The position numbers were made by a program, and so were the translations under genes. From Spirochaetaceae bacterium (lineage in GTDB: Bacteria; Spirochaetota; Spirochaetia; SZUA-6; Fen-1364), in contig PMZS01000282.1 of NCBI GenBank assembly GCA_003170115.1, forward strand, positions 33,766 through 47,501: a stretch of 13,736 bases of DNA, in the 5' to 3' direction. Below the pieces are notes generated by a model. It saw nothing but the letters and a program-made list of their open reading frames with translations, made no database searches and was not told the origin of the DNA. Below are positions 6,032-12,529 of the stretch, one piece after another (the first letter of the stretch is position 1; each line of letters starts with the position of its first letter).

Positions 6032-6631
6032 GTGGAGCTCAAGGGAGCCGCCGGAGAGATGGTTCGCATCCACCTCTCCGACGGCTCTTTCTTTCTGCTC
6101 CATGCGGAGGTTTTCGCCCGTGCGGGCCTGTCCACGGGGGCGCGCCTGGACACAGAAGCCAGAACACGACTCCTTGCACGCTCGGAAAGGGTGCGCGCGC
6201 GGGTCCAGGCCCTGCGCCTGCTGGCACGGGCCGCGCGCACCCGACGTGGCCTTGCACGCAAGCTTGCCACGCGAGGGTTTGCGCGGCCCGCAATCCGGCA
6301 TGCGGTTGAGCGCATGTCGGAGCTGGGATATCTCGACGACAGGGCATTCGCGGAATCATGGATGCGCTCCCGTCTTTCCGCGGGGAAAGACGGGGCTGCG
6401 GCTCTGTACCGCGGGCTCCTCGCCCGTGGAGTCGCGAGGCCGCTGGCGGAGGAGGTAGTGAGCGACCTGTATTCCCACGAGGAGGAGGTTCGTCACGCTC
6501 GCCGGCTGGCCGCTGGATTGTCGCGCAGCGCCGCCATCCGGCGGCTTGCGGGGCGGGGGTTTCGCTCCCGGGCTATTGCCGCGGTGATTCGGGAGATCCC
6601 GGGAACAAATCGTGAACCGCGGGCGGATTGA
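6032..6631 (+). CDS. recX: RecX family regulator of RecA (start uncertain)
   Basis: RecX proteins bind and modulate RecA filaments. This one has the repeated three-helix modules of the family: RARVQALRLLARAARTRRGLARKLATRGF, then AVERMSELGYLDDRAFAESWMRSR with the typical GYLDD..FA motif, then a third, Arg-rich module up to the end. (The first is quoted only as nt ~6197-6285, key residues Arg and Leu.) The N-terminal VELKGAAGEMVRIHLSDGSF segment is a small beta domain seen in some spirochaetal homologues as I recall them. The GTG at 6032 gives 199 residues and no overlap with rpsI. The frame is open further upstream, with ATG at 5879 and GTG at 5894, but these would overlap rpsI by 77-92 bases and lack a ribosome site. 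CTG at 6017 is also possible. The 3' end overlaps the convergent DUF434 gene by 59 bases. Confidence 0.82.
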   Translation: MELKGAAGEMVRIHLSDGSFFLLHAEVFARAGLSTGARLDTEARTRLLARSERVRARVQALRLLARAARTRRGLARKLATRGFARPAIRHAVERMSELGYLDDRAFAESWMRSRLSAGKDGAAALYRGLLARGVARPLAEEVVSDLYSHEEEVRHARRLAAGLSRSAAIRRLAGRGFRSRAIAAVIREIPGTNREPRAD

Positions 6632-7262
6632 AATCGAATCGTCGGGCCAACACCCCGCGCGCGAGGTCCAGCACGAGCTTGCATCGGTCCAGCACCGCGG
6701 AGTCGGAGGAGGCGACGATCCCCTCGTACCCTTTCAGCGGGTAGTCGGCGCTCTGCACAAGGGTCACCTCCGATGCGCAGGGGAGCTGTGCAAGGCGCGT
6801 GCGCAGGTTTTCCGCCATGCGCCCGGAAAAGGCGATCGGCATGTCGAGGTACGCATCAACCCGGGACGGCCGCAGACGGGCAATCTCCCGCACGATTTCT
6901 TCAATCGCGCGCTCGGTGAGCGACCCAGTCCTGTAACTGCCATGGGTGGCCGATGCGTCACGAACCATGCCGTCATCGGCAACAAAGAGGATCTGGCCAC
7001 GGAGATAACTCTCCACTGTGATAAGGACATTGTACCAGTCCACGCCAATTGCCTTTCCCGCAAGCGCTTCCGGTGCCGCGATTTTTTCTCTGCGCTCAGC
7101 GGCTGCGCCCTGCACGATCACTCCGCGAAACAGGCAATTGCGCTGTATCCTAGAGAGCCGGTGCCTGTCCCCGACAAGCTTGAGGGTCGCTTTTTCCGGA
7201 TATCCTTTTTCTTTGAGGAGTTTGTAGGTCGCGCAGGCTTCTGCAAAATTATTTGTTGACAT
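6573..7262 (-). CDS. DUF434-family protein, possible PIN/NYN-like domain
   Basis: This 229-residue protein has an N-terminal DUF434-type segment (LLKEKGYPEKATLKLVGDRH, residues ~15-34; then LSRIQRNCLFRG, ~36-47). The second part (~65-229) follows the pattern of the companion domain called DUF5616: GVDWYNVLITVESYLRGQ (73-90), VADDGMVRDASATHGSY (94-110) and VASSDSAVLDR (183-193). Acidic residues D75, D96, D97, D102 and D187 plus N78 end predicted strands in an order reminiscent of PIN/NYN nucleases. That reading is my inference, not an established function. The ATG at 7262 fits the family start, but no Shine-Dalgarno is visible before it; the upstream DNA is A+T-rich and carries the promoter of the divergent HTH-receiver gene. 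Family members occur scattered in archaea and bacteria. Confidence 0.8.
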   Translation of the reverse strand: MSTNNFAEACATYKLLKEKGYPEKATLKLVGDRHRLSRIQRNCLFRGVIVQGAAAERREKIAAPEALAGKAIGVDWYNVLITVESYLRGQILFVADDGMVRDASATHGSYRTGSLTERAIEEIVREIARLRPSRVDAYLDMPIAFSGRMAENLRTRLAQLPCASEVTLVQSADYPLKGYEGIVASSDSAVLDRCKLVLDLARGVLARRFDFNPPAVHDLFPGSPESPRQ

Positions 7263-7283
7263 TATGGATATAATTGGTATACT
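7256..7283 (+). promoter_or_regulatory. Near-consensus sigma-70 promoter of the HTH-receiver operon
   Basis: TTGACA (7256-7261) and TATACT (7278-7283) are separated by 16 bp in the most A+T-rich stretch of the window (about 7241-7310). A further TATAAT at 7269-7274 overlaps the spacer. The transcript would start near 7290, giving a ~40-base leader that opens with a small hairpin, TTGAG/CTCAA (7292-7309). The -35 lies across the start codon of the divergent DUF434 gene. Confidence 0.85.
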
Positions 7284-7330
7284 GAATAGTATTGAGAATT
7301 AGTCCTCAAAGCTCCGAAAGGATAGCAGGA

Positions 7331-7957
7331 ATGGCGAAGAAGGAAAAGAAGGTCCGGATCTTTTCAGCTCTCGAGGTTGCGGATATCTGCGGCGTGGTCA
7401 ACCAGACCGCGATCAACTGGATCAAGAATGGCTTCCTGAAAGCTTTTATGACGCCCGGCGGCCAATATCGGGTTTACGCCGAGGATCTGCTTTCCTTCCT
7501 GTCATCGCGCGGGATGCGTGTGCCCGAGGGCCTCGTGGAGAGCACCGAGTCGGGACCCGACTGGGAGAAGCTCCTCATTGTCGATGACGATGAAACCATC
7601 AACATGCTGCTGAAGCGCTACCTCAGTCGTCGCTCCCCGAGTCTCACCGTCCTGCAGGCCTTCGACGGGTTCGAGGCGGGAAAGCTCATCTCGGAATCCC
7701 GGCCAGGCGTAATCCTGCTGGATATCAACCTGCCGGGAATCGATGGACACAAGCTCTGCCGCCGCATCAAGGAGGACCCGACGCTCGGCTCGCCCCTCAT
7801 CGTCGCAATCACAGGCATCGCCGACGAAGGCGTTGGTGAGCGGATCATCGGAGAGGGCGCCGACGCGTTCCTCCGCAAGCCGCTGGACTTCGACAGTCTG
7901 TGGTCGACGATCGAGCAGCTCACCGCGTCGCGCGCCGGCAAGGAGACAGCGGGGTGA
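7331..7957 (+). CDS. Excisionase/MerR-type HTH protein with C-terminal receiver domain
   Basis: In this 208-residue protein, residues ~9-62 form an excisionase (HTH_17/BldC-like) DNA-binding domain: FSALEVADICGVVNQTAINW, then a wing with TPGGQYRVYAEDLLSFL. Residues ~80-200 are a CheY-like receiver: acidic D85-D87 (LLIVDDDE), phospho-acceptor D131 (VILLDINLPG), T161 and K183 (FLRKPLD). The order is the reverse of most response regulators, in which the receiver is N-terminal. The start is the ATG at 7331, with GAAAGGA about eight bases ahead. An upstream in-frame TTG at 7292 falls at the predicted transcript start and is rejected. The protein probably acts as a phosphorylation-responsive transcription factor. 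No histidine kinase is in the window. The stop overlaps the next start (GTGA). Confidence 0.92.
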   Translation: MAKKEKKVRIFSALEVADICGVVNQTAINWIKNGFLKAFMTPGGQYRVYAEDLLSFLSSRGMRVPEGLVESTESGPDWEKLLIVDDDETINMLLKRYLSRRSPSLTVLQAFDGFEAGKLISESRPGVILLDINLPGIDGHKLCRRIKEDPTLGSPLIVAITGIADEGVGERIIGEGADAFLRKPLDFDSLWSTIEQLTASRAGKETAG

Positions 7958-8310
7958 GCGGGGCGCCGCTGATCCTCATCGTGGAGGACGAGGATTCAAT
8001 CCGTCTCACCCTCCGTGACTATCTGAAAAAAAAAGGGCACGAGGTGTTGGTGGCGTCGGACGGGGTCGGCGCCATCAAGCAGATCCTCGACCACCCCGTG
8101 CACCTGATCGTCACCGACTACCGCATGGATATCCTGGGCGGGGACTACTGGATTCGGTTTCTCCGCGAGTTCTGCCCCGAGCAGAAAGTCATCATCACCA
8201 GCGGCTTCCTGCAGCCGGAGTTCCCGATCCCTTATCCGGTGGTCTACAAGCCGTACGACTACGCGGAATTGGAAGGGCTGATCCGCCGGACTATCGAAGA
8301 GACGGGTTGA
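7954..8310 (+). CDS. Single-domain response regulator (CheY-like receiver)
   Basis: This 118-residue protein consists only of a receiver: acidic E11-D12 (LILIVEDEDS), phospho-acceptor D55 (LIVTDYRMD), T82/S83 (VIITSG) and K99 (VVYKPYD). All catalytic positions are kept, so it should accept phosphate. It lacks an output domain and may act as a phosphate relay, sink or protein-binding switch. The start is GTG at 7954 behind AGGAGA (7941-7946), overlapping the previous stop by four bases, a typical coupled junction. The next gene, an acylphosphatase, follows after 15 bases. Its link to the HTH-receiver protein suggests both respond to the same kinase or to a small-molecule phosphodonor. Confidence 0.93.
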   Translation: MSGAPLILIVEDEDSIRLTLRDYLKKKGHEVLVASDGVGAIKQILDHPVHLIVTDYRMDILGGDYWIRFLREFCPEQKVIITSGFLQPEFPIPYPVVYKPYDYAELEGLIRRTIEETG

Positions 8311-8325
8311 GAGGCGGGAGCCGGA

Positions 8326-8619
8326 ATGCCCTCGACGGGACCGGGGAACGCCGCATTTCGCGCCGTCGTCATCGGGCAGGTACAAGGAGTCGGGTTTCGA
8401 TTCTCCGCCGTGCGCCAGGCTCGCGACCTGGGGCTCTCCGGGACGGTGTCAAACCGATCTGACGGGAGCGTCCAGGTCGAAGCGGAAGGCACGTTGACTG
8501 ACCTGGAGCGTCTTCTCTCGTGGCTGCGTCGCGGTCCGCCTGGTGCACACGTGCGCGAAGTCCAGGTGGACTGGCTGCCCTGGAGCGGGCGTTTTCGGAA
8601 CTTCGAGGTCGAGTTCTGA
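8326..8619 (+). CDS. acyP: Acylphosphatase
   Basis: This 97-residue protein matches the acylphosphatase fold in length and motifs. GQVQGVGFRFSAVRQARDLGL (nt ~8377-8436) contains the phosphate loop and the catalytic Arg25, and GTVSNRSDGSVQVEAEG (39-55) contains catalytic Asn43. The enzyme hydrolyses carboxyl-phosphate anhydrides such as acetyl phosphate or 1,3-bisphosphoglycerate in the cytoplasm. The ATG at 8326 has GGGAG five bases ahead. It is probably co-transcribed with the two receiver genes, since only 15 bases separate them and I see no terminator. The ~12 residues before the domain are not conserved in the family. Confidence 0.94.
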   Translation: MPSTGPGNAAFRAVVIGQVQGVGFRFSAVRQARDLGLSGTVSNRSDGSVQVEAEGTLTDLERLLSWLRRGPPGAHVREVQVDWLPWSGRFRNFEVEF

Positions 8620-8670
8620 CGGAACTGACTCCTGCCTTGCCCCTTCGTCCCTCCTCTGGTAGAAAGAAGC

Positions 8671-10503
8671 ATGTGCGGCATTTTCGGCTACGCGGGATCC
8701 GAGGCTCGGCCCGAAGTCCTCATCGAGGGGATAAAGCGGCTGGAGTACCGGGGCTACGATTCCTGGGGCCTTTGCCTCGCGGGCAATGACCGTCTTTCCC
8801 TCATGCGCCGGGTGGGGCGGATCAGCGGAGTTGATGTTTCGGCCCTCGCGCTGGGCCGCGACGGCTCTCCGCTTTCAGGAATCGCGCACACCCGCTGGGC
8901 AACCCACGGCGCTCCAACCGAGGCCAACGCGCATCCGCACGTGGACTGTGCAGGGCGCATCGCGGTCATCCACAACGGCATCATTGAGAACCATGCCGCG
9001 CTTCGCGCCTCGCTTCAGTCCAAGGGACACCGATTCACCAGCGAAACGGACACCGAGGTCATCCCCCACCTGGTCGAGGAGCTGCTGAAAAGCGAATCCG
9101 ACTTCACCTCCGCATTCCTTGCCGCACTGAAGCTCCTCGTTGGCGCCTACGGAATAGCCGCGCTCTGGGCGGAGACCCCGGACACGATATATGTGGCCCG
9201 GCACGGCAGCCCGATCGTCCTCGGCGTGGGCAAGAGCAGCACCCTCGTGGCAAGCGACCCTGCCCCCCTGGTGACCCATACGCGCGACGTGATCTATCTC
9301 GACGACGGCGAGGCGGCCATTCTCCACCCCGATGGGTTCGAGACTCGGACGCTCGAGGGAACTCGGGTCAGCAAGCGGGTCCAGCAGGTCGCGTTCAGCC
9401 TCCAGGATATCGAGCGCGGGGGGTTTCCCCATTTCATGCTCAAGGAGATCGCCGAGCAGCCGGAGTCCATTCACAACGCTCTGCGCGGGAGGATCGTGCG
9501 ATCGGAAGGCACCGCGAAGCTCGGCGGTGTGGAAGAGGATCTCCTGCGCAGAGTGCGCCGCTGCCACATCGTGGCGTGCGGAACCTCGTGGAACGCCGGC
9601 CTCGTCGGGAAATACCTTCTTGAAAACCTCGCGCGGATCCCCACGCAGGTCACCTTCGGAGCGGAGTTCCGCTACGGGCATCCCGTGCTGGAACCGGACA
9701 CCCTGGTCATCGCCGTAAGCCAGTCCGGCGAGACGGCGGACACCCTGGCCGCGGTGCGGGAGGCGAAGCTCATCGGCGCGGAGACGATCGGCATCTGCAA
9801 CGTGGTCGGGTCGAGCATCGCCCGGGAATGCGGGAAAGGCATCTACATCCACGCGGGGCCCGAAATCGGCGTCGCTTCCACGAAGGCATTCACCAGTCAG
9901 CTGGTGGTTCTCAGCCTCCTGGCCGTGCACATGGGTCGGATGCGCGGGATGTCCCTGAGGGCAGGGCTGCTCTTTCTCGATGCGCTGGAACGTCTTCCGG
10001 CGCAGGCAGAAAGGATCCTCGGGGAAAAGGAGCAGGTCGCGCGGATCGCCAGGAAGTACGCGCAGTGCCGGGACTTCCTGTACGTGGGACGGCTCTACGA
10101 GTATCCCGCCGCGCTGGAAGGGGCGCTGAAGCTCAAGGAGATCTCCTACGTCCACGCCGAGGGAGTCCAGGCGGCGGAGATGAAGCACGGTCCGATCGCC
10201 CTGATCGAGCCCGGTGTTCCCACGGTGGTGCTTGCAGCGCAGGCGGAGATCAGGGACAAGATGCTGGGCAACACGCACGAGATCCTCGCGCGATCAGGCA
10301 AGGTGATTGCCGTGGCGCAGGAGGGTGACGAAGAGCTTGCGAATCTCGCCCATGACACCATCTTCATCCCGAAAACCCTGGACCCTCTCGTGCCGATCCT
10401 CTCCGTGATCCCCCTGCAGCTGCTGGCCTATTACGTGGCGGTTGAGAGGGGATGCGACGTGGACAAGCCCCGCAATCTCGCCAAGAGCGTGACAGTGGAG
10501 TAG
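8671..10503 (+). CDS. glmS: Glutamine--fructose-6-phosphate aminotransferase (isomerizing)
   Basis: This 610-residue protein has the full GlmS length. The N-terminal class II glutamine amidotransferase domain starts MCGIFGYAG, with Cys2 becoming the nucleophile once Met is removed. It keeps HTRWATHG (73-80) and HNGIIENH (101-108). Two SIS sugar-isomerase domains follow, with CGTSWNAG, SQSGETADTLAAVREAK, KAFTSQL and the HAEGVQAAEMKHGP segment. The C-terminus DKPRNLAKSVTVE is the family signature. It makes glucosamine-6-phosphate from fructose-6-phosphate and glutamine, the entry to UDP-GlcNAc for peptidoglycan. The ribosome site is weak (GAAAGAAG). The 51-base gap upstream is far too short for a glmS ribozyme. 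It is followed after three bases by the glmU-like gene, so product and next steps are coupled. Confidence 0.98.
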   Translation: MCGIFGYAGSEARPEVLIEGIKRLEYRGYDSWGLCLAGNDRLSLMRRVGRISGVDVSALALGRDGSPLSGIAHTRWATHGAPTEANAHPHVDCAGRIAVIHNGIIENHAALRASLQSKGHRFTSETDTEVIPHLVEELLKSESDFTSAFLAALKLLVGAYGIAALWAETPDTIYVARHGSPIVLGVGKSSTLVASDPAPLVTHTRDVIYLDDGEAAILHPDGFETRTLEGTRVSKRVQQVAFSLQDIERGGFPHFMLKEIAEQPESIHNALRGRIVRSEGTAKLGGVEEDLLRRVRRCHIVACGTSWNAGLVGKYLLENLARIPTQVTFGAEFRYGHPVLEPDTLVIAVSQSGETADTLAAVREAKLIGAETIGICNVVGSSIARECGKGIYIHAGPEIGVASTKAFTSQLVVLSLLAVHMGRMRGMSLRAGLLFLDALERLPAQAERILGEKEQVARIARKYAQCRDFLYVGRLYEYPAALEGALKLKEISYVHAEGVQAAEMKHGPIALIEPGVPTVVLAAQAEIRDKMLGNTHEILARSGKVIAVAQEGDEELANLAHDTIFIPKTLDPLVPILSVIPLQLLAYYVAVERGCDVDKPRNLAKSVTVE

Positions 10504-10506
10504 GAC

Positions 10507-11763
10507 ATGGACCCGAGAATCGTTCTGTTTGAAGATCATCTCCTGGATGACATGACTCCCATCTCCCTCACCCGTCCGGCCTTTGCCGTGACATGCGCAT
10601 GCTACACCCTTTACGAAATCGTTTCCGCCGCGGGGAACGCCAAATCCGCCTCGGGCGGCGCCATCCAATGGATCGTGCGGGACCACCTCCGGAAAATCGC
10701 CGCCCAGCATTTTGTCCAGCCGCCAATGGACACCAGGGGCACGCATTTTTTTCTCAATGCTTCCGTCGTCCCCGACGTGCGGTATATCGAGCGGATCCGG
10801 CAGCTCTGGGAAAAAGGCGAGCCCTTCGTTGCCACGTCCGGCGCGAGGGTGTCGGCCGCCCTGGTGCCGGCAGGCAGCCCCGTGCCCGATCCGCTCACGA
10901 GCGAGAATGTTACTCCGTGGCTGCTGGAAATGAAGCTTCCCCTCATGGAGGAAGAGCTGTTTCGCACCTTCGACCACCAGTACGAAGTGATTAAATACCT
11001 CGAGCCGCTCTACGCGGAGAATGTCGCCCGGCGCATCAGCGGGGGCGGCTACCGGGAAGTCTCACCGAAGGTCTTCGCCGCCGAGAATGTATCCGTGGCG
11101 GACACGGCGGTCTTTCGCACGCGGGAGGGACCCGTGGTGCTCGAAAAAGACGTCGAAGTGGCGGATTTCGCGTACATCGTGGGTCCCGTGCACGTGGGAG
11201 CGCGGACGCGGATCATCGAGCGGGCATCGCTGAAGTCGCACGTCTGCATCGGGGAGACCTGCAAGATCGGCGGCGAGGTAGAGGCGAGCATCATCGAGAG
11301 CTTCACGAACAAGCAGCACCATGGCTTCCTCGGGCACTCCTGGGTGGGGTCGTGGGTGAACCTGGGTGCCGGGACGAGCAACAGCGACCTGAAGAACACC
11401 TACGGAGAGGTCCGGCTTGAGTATCCCCACCGCCGCGTGGACACCGGGATGCAGTTCCTGGGATGCGTCATCGGGGACTTCGCGAAAAGCGCGATCAACA
11501 CGAGCATCTTCACGGGAAAAATCGCCGGCGTCTCCAGCATGCTCTACGGCTTCATTGGCTCAAACGTACCCAGTTTCTGCAATTACGCGCGTTCCTTTGG
11601 CCAGATCACCGAGTGCCCCGTGGACCAGGCGGTCCTGATCCAGAAACGGATGTTCGCGCGGCGCGGCATCCGCCAGACTCCCGAGGACGCGACACTGCTG
11701 AAGGACGTTTTCGAGCTCACCCGCAGCGAACGGCTTATCTCCGACGAGCCGCCCGCGCTGTAG
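10507..11763 (+). CDS. Alternative GlmU-type sugar nucleotidyltransferase/acetyltransferase
   Basis: This 418-residue protein is of the type described in Bacteroidetes and other phyla as an alternative bacterial GlmU. The N-terminus RIVLFEDHLLDDMTPISLTR is a PLTxTRP-type nucleotidyltransferase start, not the classical LAAGxGTRM. The C-terminal half (~190-370) is a left-handed beta-helix with hexapeptide repeats, and contains KIGGEVEASIIESFTNKQHH, FLGHSWVGSWVNLGAGT and SNSDLKNTYG. The likely role is to acetylate glucosamine-1-phosphate and/or form UDP-GlcNAc. Its place three bases after glmS supports this. GTGGAG (10495-10500) is the ribosome site. Whether both activities are present cannot be told from sequence alone, and phosphoglucosamine mutase (glmM) is not in the window. 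Confidence 0.88.
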   Translation: MDPRIVLFEDHLLDDMTPISLTRPAFAVTCACYTLYEIVSAAGNAKSASGGAIQWIVRDHLRKIAAQHFVQPPMDTRGTHFFLNASVVPDVRYIERIRQLWEKGEPFVATSGARVSAALVPAGSPVPDPLTSENVTPWLLEMKLPLMEEELFRTFDHQYEVIKYLEPLYAENVARRISGGGYREVSPKVFAAENVSVADTAVFRTREGPVVLEKDVEVADFAYIVGPVHVGARTRIIERASLKSHVCIGETCKIGGEVEASIIESFTNKQHHGFLGHSWVGSWVNLGAGTSNSDLKNTYGEVRLEYPHRRVDTGMQFLGCVIGDFAKSAINTSIFTGKIAGVSSMLYGFIGSNVPSFCNYARSFGQITECPVDQAVLIQKRMFARRGIRQTPEDATLLKDVFELTRSERLISDEPPAL

Positions 11764-11771
11764 GTAAAAAA

Positions 11772-11800
11772 TTGACTTTGTCCGCCTCATGCCCTATGAT
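11772..11800 (+). promoter_or_regulatory. Sigma-70 promoter for the BON-like gene
   Basis: TTGACT (11772-11777) and TATGAT (11795-11800) are separated by an ideal 17 bp, starting eight bases after the glmU-like stop. The transcript start would be near 11807, giving a ~50-base leader that ends in a strong ribosome site. No terminator hairpin is evident between the glmU-like stop and this promoter. Confidence 0.8.
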
Positions 11801-11857
11801 GGGGCCTTCGAGGTCGTGGCTTCCAGGTGAGGGCTCGTGAGCGGAGGAGGTGCGAGC

Positions 11858-12100
11858 ATGCAGGAAGCGGAGAGAATCCAAACGGAGATTCAGAAGGTCA
11901 TCGGAGACGATCCCACTATCCAGGACTCCCGCAAAATCATCGTGATGGTGGAAAAAAAGAGCTTCTGGAAGGGCGGCAAGGAGATCGTCGTTCTGAGGGG
12001 AAGCGTGCGCTCTGAGAGCGACAAGGCAAAGGCGGAACGGATCGCGCAGCTTCACGCCGCGGGGCGGGAAGTGCAGGATTCGATCAACGTCGTTCACTAG
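11858..12100 (+). CDS. Small BON-domain-like protein
   Basis: This 80-residue soluble protein has helix (residues 1-17), strand (RKIIVMVEKKS, 25-35), strand (KEIVVLRGSVRSESDKAKAE, 41-60), helix (61-70) and a closing strand (DSINVV). This matches the BON pattern 'v.L.G.V.s...k..A..iA....g...d.i.V'. BON domains bind phospholipid or other ligands. Most are periplasmic, but this one has no signal peptide and would stay in the cytoplasm. The start is the ATG at 11858, seven bases after GGAGGAGG (11843-11850); a GTG at 11837 lies upstream of that site. It has its own promoter and shares a CTAG stop with the convergent gene. The function is unknown and the BON call is based on pattern only. Confidence 0.75.
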   Translation: MQEAERIQTEIQKVIGDDPTIQDSRKIIVMVEKKSFWKGGKEIVVLRGSVRSESDKAKAERIAQLHAAGREVQDSINVVH

Positions 12101-12477
12101 GGCCGCGGCACCCCGGCGGCGGGGTACCTGGTGATCGTGTCGAGAACAAACGATGCGATGTCAGGATCGATGCTCGTGCTCTCTCTGCGGAATCGTTCCG
12201 CAACGGGATTGCGGCTGAACGCGCCGTCCGCGATGATGATCGGCGTCATCTTGGAATGTCCCGGCACCTCGCCGGAATCGATCCTGTTGTGCTGGAAGCC
12301 GTGCTCGAGGGTCCACGTGAGCGCGCGCTCCCGCTCCTGCTTGTCGTAGCAGAGCTGGAAGCCGATCAGGCGGCGATCATTGCCGTACCAGACGATCAGG
12401 TCGAAGTAGTCGTCGGTGAACCAGCGGCGGAATCCTTCCCCCTCGACCTGGCGGGCGTTGCGTATTTCGCTCAACAT
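12097..12477 (-). CDS. Conserved-looking hypothetical protein, 126 residues
   Basis: This soluble protein has no signal peptide or membrane segment. Notable stretches are RRWFTDDYFDLIVWYGNDR, GFQLCYDKQERERALTW, HNRIDSGE, SKMTPIIIADGAF and SIDPDIASFVLDTI. The pattern of aromatic and acidic residues (WFTDDYFDLIVW; GFQLCYDK) recalls a small uncharacterised family I have met in Proteobacteria and spirochaetes, but I cannot name it and give no function. The ATG at 12477 is chosen because AAAAAGGAGG (minus, 12494-12485) ends seven bases before it. The GTG at 12483 would lie one base from that site. A possible TATACT -10 lies at 12505-12500 on the minus strand. It converges on the BON-like gene and diverges from the methyltransferase. 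Confidence 0.82.
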   Translation of the reverse strand: MLSEIRNARQVEGEGFRRWFTDDYFDLIVWYGNDRRLIGFQLCYDKQERERALTWTLEHGFQHNRIDSGEVPGHSKMTPIIIADGAFSRNPVAERFRRESTSIDPDIASFVLDTITRYPAAGVPRP

Positions 12478-12498
12478 GGCCACGCCTCCTTTTTCCCT

Positions 12499-12529
12499 GA
12501 GTATACTCCACTATGACGCACGCTGACCA
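12499..12529 (-). promoter_or_regulatory. Possible promoter on a 10-bp palindrome between divergent genes
   Basis: GAGTATACTC (12499-12508) is a perfect palindrome, so TATACT reads on both strands. On the minus strand TGGTCA (12529-12524) lies 18 bp upstream as a weak -35, and transcription would start just before the ribosome site of the 126-residue protein. On the plus strand the methyltransferase ATG at 12513 lies only five bases after TATACT, and no -35 is visible. Confidence 0.4.

Noticed and set aside
7292..7330. Upstream TTG start for the HTH-receiver protein
   Set aside because: It coincides with the predicted transcript start and has no ribosome site, while the ATG at 7331 has one and matches the start of the HTH domain.
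8620..8670. glmS ribozyme/riboswitch before glmS
   Set aside because: Only 51 bases separate acyP from glmS, far too short for the ribozyme, and its conserved core is not present.
8875..10278. Long minus-strand open frame opposite glmS
   Set aside because: A shadow of G+C-rich coding DNA; the plus strand carries full GlmS motifs and the antisense product resembles nothing.
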